Positions 49,379 to 57,687 of a stretch of 64,000 nucleotides of DNA are shown here, one piece after another. This DNA comes from a virus: the IMG/VR virus record IMGVR_UViG_3300027985_001265, positions 1 through 64,000 of that record; one strand, written 5' to 3'. Each line of letters begins with the position of its first letter. The first letter of the stretch is position 1. A program made the position numbers and the translations under genes. Below the pieces are notes generated by a model that saw only the letters and a program-made list of their open reading frames with translations, made no database searches and was not told where the DNA came from.

Positions 49379-50386
49379 TCAGTTGGGTTGAAGTAATCCA
49401 GAGGCAATAAGTTCATCTTTTTGAGAACAGAGATCATAGCTTTCACAGTAGTTGCAATGTTTAGCCTTACCTTGGAATTCTTTGATGATGCCCTTGGCTC
49501 CGCCTTTCATGAAATGCTCATGAGCTTCGGCATAGGTGTCACATACTTTCGTAGCGACTTTGTTGGTGGGTTTGCCATAATACTTGTAGACCGTCTGGTC
49601 CTGCCACAGTTCTTCCGGGGTACACCGGGGAAGTTCTGATTCCGGCTTATCCATGTAAAGCATAAGTTCCCGGAGTCTTTGTTTAATAAAAGTTTCAGTC
49701 TCCGGTACGGACATCAGCATCAGTTTTTTGGAGATGAGTCTGGACTGAGGATATCCGGCTTTTTTCTTAATCATGGAGTCCAGCTTTGACCAATCGGTGA
49801 AGATATGCTGGATTCTCATAAAATCAGATGTAATGACTTCTGGAGCAAGCCAACGATAAATGCTGCCTTGCTGGATATATTTATCGTCATTGTTACCTTT
49901 CATGTAGCCGTAGACTCCGGTGGATTTGAAATCCTCCAGAACACCTTCACCAATGAAGTCTGCTTCTCCGTCTATGATGAATCCGTCAATTTCCCTGTAG
50001 AATCGTTTTTCAATGTAGACAGGGATAATATCGGGGTTCTTAGCTTCTTCCTCTGAAGGGTTTACCCGGATTCGGTCAACGACTCTTGCCGGGTATCCCA
50101 TATTGATTAAGGCCTCTTTTCTTTTTTCTGGATTCAACCAGGCCCTGGAAATACCATCATGGATAGCGGTACCCATTCGGTTGGCGATGTCTTCTCTGAT
50201 ATCCCGGGAAACTTCTTCTTCCTGTATTTTCTCTAATCGCTGGGCCAAGATGGTCTGTCTAATTGGCTTGAGCAAGCCAGTAGATGACATGTGAAGTTTG
50301 CCCGGATGCCTGTTGTGATTATACCAGTCTACTCCCAGCCATACGGCGATAGAGAGCGAATGCTGATCTTGATTGGTTAATTTCAT
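49379..50386 (-). CDS. PD-(D/E)XK nuclease, RecB/Cas4-like
   Basis: 335 residues; ATG 50386, with AAGGAGG in front, overlaps the upstream stop (ATGA). Catalytic motif: 'IDGFIIDGEADFIGEG' then 'LEDFKST', i.e. D...(E)xK, preceded by 'GTAIHDGISRAWL' (motif like GT.iH). A C-terminal CxxCxxxxxC (HCNYCESYDLC) suggests a partial Fe-S or zinc site as in Cas4-like exonucleases. Probably an exonuclease in phage recombination or host DNA degradation, working with the Sak4-like ATPase and SSB. Confidence 0.85.
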   Translation of the reverse strand: MKLTNQDQHSLSIAVWLGVDWYNHNRHPGKLHMSSTGLLKPIRQTILAQRLEKIQEEEVSRDIREDIANRMGTAIHDGISRAWLNPEKRKEALINMGYPARVVDRIRVNPSEEEAKNPDIIPVYIEKRFYREIDGFIIDGEADFIGEGVLEDFKSTGVYGYMKGNNDDKYIQQGSIYRWLAPEVITSDFMRIQHIFTDWSKLDSMIKKKAGYPQSRLISKKLMLMSVPETETFIKQRLRELMLYMDKPESELPRCTPEELWQDQTVYKYYGKPTNKVATKVCDTYAEAHEHFMKGGAKGIIKEFQGKAKHCNYCESYDLCSQKDELIASGLLQPN

Positions 50387-50877
50387 ACACCCTCCTTGAT
50401 GTTGTGGTGATACCCATAGGCCCCATAGCATTCCCGGAGGTGTTCCCAGTCGGTACAGGTTTTTGCAAGCCAAGAGTAACAGGATGAACAAATGCCGCAG
50501 CCTTCCTGGGATCTATGCCAGTGCCGTCCTTGAGTAGGTTTTCCACACAGGCCGCAGGTCAGAGTCTCAATTTCGATATCACCCATCGGGGTGTAATAAT
50601 CTCCAAGGGATTCAATTTTTTTAGTGATGTGGCGTGTGAGAGCATCTTGGGAGATAATTTTTTGAGTGATTAAAATTCCCACCATAGCCTGAAAATGACC
50701 TATCTCTTCTTCCAGGGCAGCCACATTGGTCTTGAAGTTTTTCGGATGGTGATCCTTTAACCCAAATCTTGCGATCTTAGACTTCATCCTTACGATACGG
50801 GCCAGGATCTCCATAATTTCACCGGCCTCTTCACCAAGGATTTCAAGATTTAACTTTGTGTCTGTGAATTCAGTCAT
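50383..50877 (-). CDS. MazG-like protein with C-terminal zinc ribbon
   Basis: 164 residues from ATG 50877 (AAGGAGAAACTTG). Residues 8-75 hold the all-alpha NTP pyrophosphatase pattern: 'LGEEAGEIMEILARIVRMKS' and 'ALEEEIGHFQAMVGILI' (paired acidic EExxE..ExxH/D, with H where D is usual). Residues 110-150 have CGLCG and 'CGICSSCYSWL' zinc-ribbon pairs. MazG-like proteins hydrolyse NTPs or ppGpp-like nucleotides; the H may reduce activity. Coupled to the nuclease gene. Confidence 0.65.
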   Translation of the reverse strand: MTEFTDTKLNLEILGEEAGEIMEILARIVRMKSKIARFGLKDHHPKNFKTNVAALEEEIGHFQAMVGILITQKIISQDALTRHITKKIESLGDYYTPMGDIEIETLTCGLCGKPTQGRHWHRSQEGCGICSSCYSWLAKTCTDWEHLRECYGAYGYHHNIKEGV

Positions 50878-51127
50878 CAAGTTTCTCCTTGATTTCAACA
50901 TGGTCCCGGTGGAATATCTCATAGGCATCGAGATCTGTAATATGTCCGTTGATCAGGTCATGTTCTCCCAATACTTTTTTGGCCCGGTCTGCTGCTCTCT
51001 GTGACCAGTCACTTTGAATGATGTGCCAGTTACCATTGATCTTTTTACATACAAGATACTTTTCGTCCGGGGTCACTGACTGACTTCTAGGATCTCGGAT
51101 TTTGTTTGAATACACACATTGTTTCAT
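50870..51127 (-). CDS. Small hypothetical protein
   Basis: 85 residues behind ATAGGAGA. 'EKYLVCKKINGNWHIIQSDW' then 'AADRAKKVLGEHDLINGHIT' and an acidic end. Looks like a compact alpha/beta protein. Overlaps the MazG-like gene by eight bases, so co-translated. The leader has an ACACCC-GGAC-GGGTGT hairpin at 51157-51172. Function unknown. Confidence 0.6.
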   Translation of the reverse strand: MKQCVYSNKIRDPRSQSVTPDEKYLVCKKINGNWHIIQSDWSQRAADRAKKVLGEHDLINGHITDLDAYEIFHRDHVEIKEKLDD

Positions 51128-51295
51128 TTTCTATCTCCTATTGTTATTTCCACAGAACACCCGGACGGGTGTGTGAATACATTGTTTTTTGGATTTAAAG
51201 CAAAATCACCAGTAAATCTTAAATTGATTTATATGGTTTTAAGCTGGTGATTTTTAGTGGGTAATGAGTCTGAGGGTCTTGAAATGAGAATTATT

Positions 51296-51499
51296 TTATT
51301 TGAATAAAGTTCTTTCTTTAACCAAGAAAGACCAGACTGCTCTGATAATTGGGTTAATCTTAGGAGCTAAAATTGGCCAACAGTGACTAGAGAACATTGT
51401 AATATACGCAATAGGAAAAATTCCAGATATTATGATATATATTGACCAATCCTCAAAATCCCATTCTTCCATTGGACAGTCTTCACGGTCATATTGCAC
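51296..51499 (-). CDS. Small membrane protein (67 aa), uncertain
   Basis: GTG start at 51499, overlapping the stop of the 21-residue peptide gene upstream. After an acidic start (MEEWDFEDW) a membrane-like segment 'SIYIIISGIFPIAYITMFSS' and a second weaker one follow. There is no separate ribosome site; translation would depend on coupling. Could be a real small membrane protein. Confidence 0.4.
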   Translation of the reverse strand: MQYDREDCPMEEWDFEDWSIYIIISGIFPIAYITMFSSHCWPILAPKINPIIRAVWSFLVKERTLFK

Positions 51500-51554
51500 A
51501 CACCAAAAAAGTGATTAAAGAAATCAGTAACCAAACAATAAAAAATGTTTTCAT
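51489..51554 (-). CDS. 21-residue hydrophobic peptide
   Basis: ATG 51554 follows GGAAAGGAGAGTAGC, an excellent ribosome site, and overlaps the stop of the RuvC-like gene (ATGA). It encodes MKTFFIVWLLISLITFLVCA plus I: one basic residue and a single membrane helix. The strong site and coupling argue that it is translated. Confidence 0.45.
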   Translation of the reverse strand: MKTFFIVWLLISLITFLVCAI

Positions 51555-52150
51555 GCTACTCTCCTTTCCGTAAGCATGCGGGCAGTGTTGGAATATTTCA
51601 GGGCTTCATAAGCTCCGAGGCTATCTGCAACATGTTCAAACTGTCCTTTGCCCATGGCTTTCCCTATCGGGTAATAGACCATATCAGTTCTTTGGAGTTT
51701 CCCGGTTTTTTTGCTGAAGACATTTTTCTGTGAAGTCTGCCATCCATACTTCTTACAGGCGGTCATCATCATTTCGGTTTTAGAGGCGTTTTCTTTGCCT
51801 GTCATGGCCTTTTTCACCTCTGCTGGTGTTGCCCATTCAACCGGAATATTCAACGTTGTAAACAGGGTTGTCGTTAACGCTACGGCCATGCCTAAACTTT
51901 TAGCTGCCGAAGCTGATTGACTGCTCGATGGGGGCAGCTCTGCAAGGACTCCTTGGATATTATATTTATTGACCAGCTCCGTGAGTTTCGCTGCGATATG
52001 GGTAATTCTCTGGACATCATCATCGGCAACCCGTAGCAGTTTATTCTTGGTTTTCTGGGTTTGAATTGTACCCAGATCTACAACTCGGCCATGTTGATTG
52101 ATGACACTACAGCCGAAGTTGCTGAATCCAGGATCAAGACATAGAATCAT
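51551..52150 (-). CDS. RuvC-like Holliday-junction resolvase
   Basis: 199 residues. RNase H fold with acidic residues in 'MILCLDPGFSNFGCSVI' (D6), 'GVLAELPPSSSQSASAAKSL' (E), and 'FEHVADSLGAYEALKY' (H/D). Lys-rich linker 'KTEMMMTACKKYGW'. Cleaves branched DNA to prepare concatemers for packaging and repair. Overlaps the nucleotide kinase gene by four bases. Replaces the endonuclease VII/T7 endonuclease I role of other phages. Confidence 0.85.
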   Translation of the reverse strand: MILCLDPGFSNFGCSVINQHGRVVDLGTIQTQKTKNKLLRVADDDVQRITHIAAKLTELVNKYNIQGVLAELPPSSSQSASAAKSLGMAVALTTTLFTTLNIPVEWATPAEVKKAMTGKENASKTEMMMTACKKYGWQTSQKNVFSKKTGKLQRTDMVYYPIGKAMGKGQFEHVADSLGAYEALKYSNTARMLTERRVA

Positions 52151-52677
52151 GCGACCTCCTTTATAAAGTCTATTCGTTTCTGAATTTCTGTTTTGAAATC
52201 ATCGAGGCCAAGATCGTTGTGAATAACAAAATCATAGTTGTAATTTTGATACTGGGTATCTCCGGAACTGGTGAAAGATTTTGCGGCTTCTTGTTCAGCT
52301 TTTTCCTGTCGGATCCAGACAGAAAAACATTTAACGGCGTTCCATAAACACCAGTCTCTAAGTTTCTGTATCTCTTCAGGTTCCCGGATATTGGTACAGA
52401 AAAATTCTGTTTCAAATGCTTCCCCGAGTCGAATTTTTTTACAGATTTCTCGGAAAGGAATATCATCCCAGGCAGTAGATAGATCTTTCAAATCTGAGAG
52501 AAGTTGTCGGCTCTTTGCATCTTTGGTTCCATCCCAGTCAAAAGCGTCTTTAGCTAGGTTTTTGACCCAATCAATGCTGGAGTATTCGGTAACTGTTTTC
52601 TCAGTGATCTCACGAAGAAGTTTAATGAAGGTGTCTTTCCCTACCCGGGGAGCACCGTTGATAATCAATACGATCAT
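52147..52677 (-). CDS. Deoxynucleoside monophosphate kinase-like protein
   Basis: 176 residues from ATG 52677 behind AAGGAGAAAAACA; upstream in-frame codons fall in the structured non-coding region. P-loop NGAPRVGKDTF near residues 8-18, then 'LLSDLKDLSTAWDDIPFREI', 'EFFCTNIREPEEIQKLRDWC' and 'YNYDFVIHNDLGLDDFKTEI' (NDG-like lid end). This fits T4 gene 1-type dNMP kinases that raise dNTP precursors. Confidence 0.8.
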   Translation of the reverse strand: MIVLIINGAPRVGKDTFIKLLREITEKTVTEYSSIDWVKNLAKDAFDWDGTKDAKSRQLLSDLKDLSTAWDDIPFREICKKIRLGEAFETEFFCTNIREPEEIQKLRDWCLWNAVKCFSVWIRQEKAEQEAAKSFTSSGDTQYQNYNYDFVIHNDLGLDDFKTEIQKRIDFIKEVA

Positions 52678-53437
52678 TGTTTTTCTCCTTAATATTTTAA
52701 TAAGCCCCTGCATAAGATTCCGCCTATGCTTTAACGGACTGGCCGTCCGTGTCATTTGTCTCCCAGAGTTAGTCTAAGATTATTGTCCCAGACACAGTAT
52801 CATCAGGTTTTGATCCTGACTCCCTTCGCTCCAGCCCTCGGCAAGCGATCCAGATTTGAACTGGCCCTTACATAAGATACTGAATACCTTATGTAAGATG
52901 CAGTTCTATCACCAGAGTTTAATAACCGGTTACGCATCCGGTGCGGGTTTCTCATTTACCGCCGACTATCCGTTTAGGTATAATAGCACCAAGGCGTTTG
53001 CATCCCTTTTTTTGTGTCGGGCTTGTTCACCGACTCCAGGACTTCCTCATGAAAGCGTCCCTCTCACTCACCCACACTTTATTTAAGCGACTGTGGGCTT
53101 AACCGTCATATAGACCCCGCTTTTGTGTCAGGTTTTTGAATACTGACTCCGGGACAGCTTTATAAAAGATGCCCTATGCTATGGCTCTCCATGCAGAGGT
53201 GTGACCATAGCTGTTGCATGGAACAGACAAAATACTGCAATGATTTCTTTCAAGAAAATTTGATGTTAAACTAGAATTGAAATTACTTAGAGGGAGTTCC
53301 CTGGTTTGCAGACTCCAGGACTTCGACATACTCGGTTGGAATGATTATCGAATTTCCACAGTTTAGACAAAGACAGAATGTCCATGCGGGGTCTATACAA
53401 GAAAGTTTTAATGTATTGCTACATTGGCATTTTTCTT
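52678..53437 (-). ncRNA. 760-nt gene-free, highly structured region with repeated hairpin elements
   Basis: No credible ORF. On the minus strand (operon direction) there is a long series of stable stems. A 13-bp hairpin has loop TTCAG (52861-52895 region). GCTATGG/CCATAGC holds an inner CTCT/AGAG (about 53180-53210). There is also CGGAC-GGCCA-GTCCG (52736-52750). Two related ~70-nt units around 53000-53065 and 53110-53180 share 'GGAGTC-hairpin-GACACAAAA'; two partial copies lie at about 52795-52830 and 53300-53325. Candidate phage ncRNA or complex leader of the kinase gene. No canonical tRNA could be completed. Confidence 0.45.
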
Positions 53438-53689
53438 TCATCCTAATGCCTCCATGAACGGAATTTTCTTTACCTTGGGAAGTTTCTTAATGTAAACCTC
53501 CAAGCGGAATGCTTCACTCTTTTTGAACCCGGACTTCCAGGCTATCAATGATACTGGACATCTGGCCCGGGTGTACTTAGCTCCTTTGCCTGCATTATGT
53601 TGATGGACCCTGCGCTGCAGATCATTTGTTACTCCACAATAGAGAGATCCGTCTGAACACCGTAGCAGGTATACAGACCACTTATTCAT
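53438..53689 (-). CDS. GIY-YIG nuclease-domain protein (YhbQ-like)
   Basis: 83 residues from ATG 53689. 'WSVYLLRCSDGSLYCGVTND' and 'QRRVHQHNAGKGAKYTRARC' are the GIY-YIG and helix motifs, with the modified VYLLRC...YCGVTND form typical of small UvrC-like/YhbQ proteins. It is not the classical intron-homing type. Overlaps the preceding small gene by eight bases. Next to the structured non-coding region; whether it acts on that region is unknown. Confidence 0.85.
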   Translation of the reverse strand: MNKWSVYLLRCSDGSLYCGVTNDLQRRVHQHNAGKGAKYTRARCPVSLIAWKSGFKKSEAFRLEVYIKKLPKVKKIPFMEALG

Positions 53690-53825
53690 TTTGTTGTCTC
53701 TCAATAAAAGCCAAAGCAGCATCAATTTCTTTCAGTTTTTCTGTATCTTCAGGGAAGTCTTCTCCTTCAAACCAACCTCTATAATCCATAAGAGCTTCAT
53801 GGATTACATTTAGATGTTCTTTCAT
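53682..53825 (-). CDS. Small acidic hypothetical protein (47 aa)
   Basis: The ATG at 53825 overlaps the DNA polymerase stop (ATGA), behind AAAGGAGGC. It reads MKEHLNVIHEALMDYRGWFE, then EGEDFPEDTEKLKEIDAALAF and QQNE-ending tail. Helical, acidic. Coupled between polymerase and the GIY-YIG gene. Function unknown. Confidence 0.6.
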   Translation of the reverse strand: MKEHLNVIHEALMDYRGWFEGEDFPEDTEKLKEIDAALAFIERQQNE

Positions 53826-56440
53826 GCAGCCTCCTTTATTTTCTGTTTATCCAAATATTCTTTGGCTCCTTTCTTACAGGCGTCTTTAATTTCCTGTTTA
53901 GAGCCATTTACAGGAATACCAATGGCATTGGACCAACTCGGCCAGAACACATCCAGAGCTGAAGATATCTTGACGACAGGATGCTTTAACTCAGGTAGGT
54001 CATCCCAGGCCATGCACTCAATCAGATTTGTATTAACCCATTCAAGAATTTCCGCAGAATCCGGGAACATGAGATAGATGGCATCGTGGATGGTCCCAGA
54101 AGGTAATACCTTGTACCGATACGGGGAAGCCCAGACTCGTTCCATGAACTCATTCAAGGCCCGGATAGTGAGTACGCAGTAGCTTTGGGTAGCAGCGTTC
54201 CCAGCTGATCTGGCTTCCTTCTTGGCACCGTATGGCATTTTACAGTCTGTACCAATGACACACTTGGCCAGCAGGGGAGTTCTGATTCTGGCACCAAAGG
54301 CCATAGGGATGTATCCACAGGTTTTAGCGTCTTCCACCAGGCCTGCCACCCAGTCATCTGCCACTTTGTAAAGTTCATGATATTTGGCCTCAATGGTTTT
54401 GGCTTTTTCTTCAGAAAAACCGTTGTTATTCATCAGAGTGATAAAACTGCCCCCGTAGGTCAGAGCAAAGGTAGGGGCCTTAGAATCCTGTCTTAGTGGT
54501 TTATATAACTTCTTGATGGAGTTAATACTGTTCACAGAATTCGGATCTATACCAGCCATTTGATCCCCAAAATAAGCATAAGCTCGAAGGCAATGACCAT
54601 CGAACCCGTCGGTGTAAACCTTTAATTTGTTTGGGTCTTTGGTAAGTAATGCATTGATCTTGTCTTCAAGAGAGTCAAAATCTGACCCAGCGAAGATCCA
54701 GCGTTTGATCGGCTCAAAACAGTCTTTGATGATCTTAGCATAAATGGAACTAGAAGGAATATTTTGTAGGTTGGGATTGCTGCTGGATAAGCGAAGCGAT
54801 TGTGTGCCGCCAAGGTTGAAATTACCGAAGAGTCTCCAGGAACCGTCCGGGAGTTGCTGGGCATTTTCAAAAGCCGGGATAAATGTGCTGAGAATAATGC
54901 TTACATCAGCGTAACCTCGAAGATTTTCAATGATCTCAATGATCTCCGGATTCTGGGTATGGTTGACCAGTTTCTTCAGAGTTTTACTTCCAGTTGCTGG
55001 TTGTTTCCCATCAGTCAAATCAATTACCGGCAAATCAAAATAATCATAGAGTAGGAACCGGACTTGATTATCAGAACCAGGGTTAAACTCTTCCAGGTCT
55101 TTCCGGACTACAGAGTCGTCAATGGTGTAAACTTTCTTCTTGGCTTCAGCAGTCTTTTTTTCTGCCTTAGCCATTAATAGTTGATAATACACCTCCTGAA
55201 TGTGTGAGTTGTTTTTGAAGAAATCCTGGTGTTTCTCTTTGATCGTTGTGAGTTTGGTCTTGGCTTCTTGGACTTTTACAGGATTGATCGGCATCCCGCA
55301 TAGCTCCATGGCCAGAAGAGATTTGACAGCAGGTTTCATTACTTCATGATAGGCTTGTTCTTGTTGATCTTTTACCAAGGTAGGCCAATGTTTCTCTGCC
55401 ACATACCAGGTAGCCAGACAGTCCCGAAGGTTGTATGTCAGCAGGTCTTTAATTGGGATCTTTGAAGTATCTGTGGTGTCTTCGGCGTAATTACCGGTGT
55501 ATTCAGCAGAGTTCTCCTTGAGGCCCAGGGAATTCTCTACGGCATTATTGGTGGCCAGATAGGTGATCAGCTTGGTATCTTCAAAATCCCTTGTCAGGGT
55601 GAAGATTCCTTCTTGCATTCCAACATAATCGGCCAGGTTTTTCATCCATAGCTCATAGGTAATCACCTTCATATCATAGCCGGCATTCTGGTAAACCAGC
55701 TTGCCTTTATAGGTATCAAAGAAATTCCACAAACATACCCGGGTGAAAGCCCTCAATGGGTTATCAAGACCGTAATCAGCAAAACGATTGCGATCTACGG
55801 CCATTGCTACTCCTTCATGCTTGTTCCAGGCAAAGGATATGGTACTGATCCCAGCATTCCAGAATTCAAGGCTAAGAGCCTCAATATCACAAGTCAAAGC
55901 TGGGTACTGGTGGAGCTCATCAAAGGCTCTTTTAACTTCTTCCTCTGTTCTGGGAAAGATCGCCCGGTGTATGATTGTCTGACCTGGCGATACTTTTTTC
56001 CCATCAATGTGTCTCTGCAGGGCGGCCAGGGATCTGTCCATTTTTCCTTGGATCATCGGATTATAAACCAAGGCTTGAAAGTTAGGGGCCAGGATTACCT
56101 TCATATGTCCATAGCCTTTTACTGTGCAAGGAACAATTTCCCCATAGAAGGGGTCCACCTTTTTAGCGTTGGTCAGGTATTTGAAATATGTTCCATCAGC
56201 TACGAACAGAGTTTTGACCCCCAAGTGATCAAGTTCCGGCAAAAGGTCATTAAGATATGCCTTTGCATGTTTCGCCGTGCATTTCTTGAGGGTTTCATAA
56301 CTCAATTCGTAAGCGGTAAATCTATCCGGGCTCACTTTTAATTGTTTGAGATAATGATGCTCTAATTTGACTCTGTTGAGCCCGGTAGATTTGATTAGTA
56401 TTGCAATATCAGGATTTGAGCCAAATAGAATAGATTGCAT
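53822..56440 (-). CDS. Family A DNA polymerase (N4 gp39-like)
   Basis: 872 residues, near the length of N4 DNA polymerase. 3'-5' exonuclease: 'LTCDIEALSLEFWNAG' (DxE), 'QNAGYDMKV' and 'YNLRDCLATWYVAE' (YxxxD-like). Polymerase: 'LRLSSSNPNLQNIPSS', motif A 'FAGSDFDSLEDKINAL', motif B 'RQDSKAPTFALTYGG' (R, K, Y of the O-helix), motif C 'GTIHDAIYL'. All catalytic residues are present. A unique N-terminal 150 residues precede the exonuclease. It replicates the phage genome with the helicase-primase and SSB encoded downstream. Confidence 0.95.
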   Translation of the reverse strand: MQSILFGSNPDIAILIKSTGLNRVKLEHHYLKQLKVSPDRFTAYELSYETLKKCTAKHAKAYLNDLLPELDHLGVKTLFVADGTYFKYLTNAKKVDPFYGEIVPCTVKGYGHMKVILAPNFQALVYNPMIQGKMDRSLAALQRHIDGKKVSPGQTIIHRAIFPRTEEEVKRAFDELHQYPALTCDIEALSLEFWNAGISTISFAWNKHEGVAMAVDRNRFADYGLDNPLRAFTRVCLWNFFDTYKGKLVYQNAGYDMKVITYELWMKNLADYVGMQEGIFTLTRDFEDTKLITYLATNNAVENSLGLKENSAEYTGNYAEDTTDTSKIPIKDLLTYNLRDCLATWYVAEKHWPTLVKDQQEQAYHEVMKPAVKSLLAMELCGMPINPVKVQEAKTKLTTIKEKHQDFFKNNSHIQEVYYQLLMAKAEKKTAEAKKKVYTIDDSVVRKDLEEFNPGSDNQVRFLLYDYFDLPVIDLTDGKQPATGSKTLKKLVNHTQNPEIIEIIENLRGYADVSIILSTFIPAFENAQQLPDGSWRLFGNFNLGGTQSLRLSSSNPNLQNIPSSSIYAKIIKDCFEPIKRWIFAGSDFDSLEDKINALLTKDPNKLKVYTDGFDGHCLRAYAYFGDQMAGIDPNSVNSINSIKKLYKPLRQDSKAPTFALTYGGSFITLMNNNGFSEEKAKTIEAKYHELYKVADDWVAGLVEDAKTCGYIPMAFGARIRTPLLAKCVIGTDCKMPYGAKKEARSAGNAATQSYCVLTIRALNEFMERVWASPYRYKVLPSGTIHDAIYLMFPDSAEILEWVNTNLIECMAWDDLPELKHPVVKISSALDVFWPSWSNAIGIPVNGSKQEIKDACKKGAKEYLDKQKIKEAA

Positions 56441-56451
56441 CTATACCTCCG

Positions 56452-57222
56452 TTAAGCTGCTATTTTTTTGAAACAGTAATCAGGGATACGTCCGGCGGAT
56501 ATTTCGTTTTTTACAAAAGCAAGTCCGTCATCCAGCAGGTAAAGACCATTACCATAAGCAAGAAAGTATTGTTTTCCTAAATTTGTAGGTTCTTTTCTGG
56601 TTCTGCATTTTTCATAAGGCTTAGGTACGACTTTCAAGTACCCTTTTTTTACAAGGTGGTTTGTTGTTACAGTCGGTCTTAACCCTAAAAGAGAAAATTG
56701 CCGTTGTACTGAATTTGTTTCCATATTTTTAGGGCCTTTTGTTACTGACACCTTTGCGCAGGCTTTAGCCTGGTTTGGGAATGATAAGATACATTTCGTT
56801 TCTTCAGGCTGTTTCTTTGTTTCCTGGACGGGGCAGCCTTCTATTGAAGCAGCAAGTAGCCGAAGAGCTTTAGGGATGTTTGAAGGATCAATCAATTCAG
56901 CCCGGGCCTTCATCAATTCAAGCTCCATTTCATTGAAGGCTTTGATGAAGTCCACTTTGAAGCCCAAAGCTTTTTCCCCGGTAAAACCAAAAACAAGGAC
57001 AGCAAAGGCATCCCGGTCCATGTCATACATGGGTCTTTCTTTTCCCTGTTTATCCAGGTAGTTAGTCTCCTGAAAGTTCAGGGGGCCTCTCCCAATGGAG
57101 TTCAGAGTATCCTGAATGGTCTCAATGGATTGAAGAACATTGTCATGACGTTTATCAAATACATCCGACACTTTCAGGGAATTGGTCACAGGTTTACCAG
57201 CTTTTTCAGTTACAAGTTTCAT
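56452..57222 (-). CDS. Rha-family phage regulatory protein
   Basis: 256 residues from ATG 57222 (TTG 57240 also possible). Residues 1-100 match the Rha domain: 'NSLKVSDVFDKRHDNVLQSI', 'NFQETNYLDKQGKERPMYDM', 'DRDAFAVLVFGFTGEKALGF', 'KVDFIKAFNEMELELMK'. The C-terminal half is different and includes 'KKGYLKVVPKPYEKCRTRKE' and 'NGLYLLDDGLAFV', which resembles antirepressor C-terminal domains. Rha proteins regulate phage development in temperate phages. Confidence 0.85.
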   Translation of the reverse strand: MKLVTEKAGKPVTNSLKVSDVFDKRHDNVLQSIETIQDTLNSIGRGPLNFQETNYLDKQGKERPMYDMDRDAFAVLVFGFTGEKALGFKVDFIKAFNEMELELMKARAELIDPSNIPKALRLLAASIEGCPVQETKKQPEETKCILSFPNQAKACAKVSVTKGPKNMETNSVQRQFSLLGLRPTVTTNHLVKKGYLKVVPKPYEKCRTRKEPTNLGKQYFLAYGNGLYLLDDGLAFVKNEISAGRIPDYCFKKIAA

Positions 57223-57246
57223 TTTATATTTTCCTCTCAAAATACA

Positions 57247-57687
57247 TTATGCGTAAATTGCTTGCCATTTCAGGGCGATTTCAGTTCCTGCTTCAATTGT
57301 CGGGTAGCTCAGTTCTTTTCCATCATCCAAATGTTTGGCAATGAGGACCAGGGTTGAGAATATCCCGGGGTTATACCGGAAGGGTGAATTTTCTATCATA
57401 TCCAGACAGAAAGAGATCAAAGATCCAATATGTGCAGGCTCCTGCCACCAGCCAATTTCTTTAAGCCAGTCTTCAATGTGTTTATCCACGAAGGCTGCTT
57501 CTCTGTCTCCCATTTTGGGCAGGGTCAGCAGATCAGGTATAACTAGTTTCTGCAGTTTTCGTTGAAGACCATCCAACCGGCTATTTTCTTTGGCTTTCAT
57601 GATCATGGGTACTCCATATATCAAGGCCAGTTCAGCCAATTTTCTTTTTTCTTGCTTCGATAACACCAGGCTTTCCTTATGCTGCAT
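57247..57687 (-). CDS. Hypothetical protein, replication region
   Basis: 146 residues from ATG 57687, inside the end of the upstream gene; no clear ribosome site, so coupling is assumed. Helical: 'SKQEKRKLAELALIYGVPMI', 'LQRKLQKLVIPDLLTLPKMG', then 'NPGIFSTLVLIAKHLDDGKE'. No known motif. A start at 57729 would add 14 residues. Confidence 0.5.
   Translation of the reverse strand: MQHKESLVLSKQEKRKLAELALIYGVPMIMKAKENSRLDGLQRKLQKLVIPDLLTLPKMGDREAAFVDKHIEDWLKEIGWWQEPAHIGSLISFCLDMIENSPFRYNPGIFSTLVLIAKHLDDGKELSYPTIEAGTEIALKWQAIYA

Noticed and set aside
52678-52800. Second group I intron in the structured region (TTAGACTAA and CAGTCCG as R/S-like pieces)
   Set aside because: No P or Q element and no split gene on either side; the kinase and GIY-YIG genes are both complete.
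52798-52818. Anticodon-arm-like TCAGG-TTTTGAT-CCTGA resembling tRNA-Gln
   Set aside because: No T-arm or acceptor at the proper distance on either strand; it fits better as one of the repeated hairpin elements.
52856-52880. tRNA T-arm-like CCAG-TTCAAAT-CTGG on the minus strand at 52852-52866
   Set aside because: The neighbouring sequence is a continuous 13-bp hairpin instead of an anticodon arm, and no acceptor stem or matching D-arm can be paired. Not a canonical tRNA.
53438-53689. GIY-YIG protein as an intron homing endonuclease
   Set aside because: It has the YhbQ/UvrC-like form with no DNA-recognition tail and is not inside an intron.
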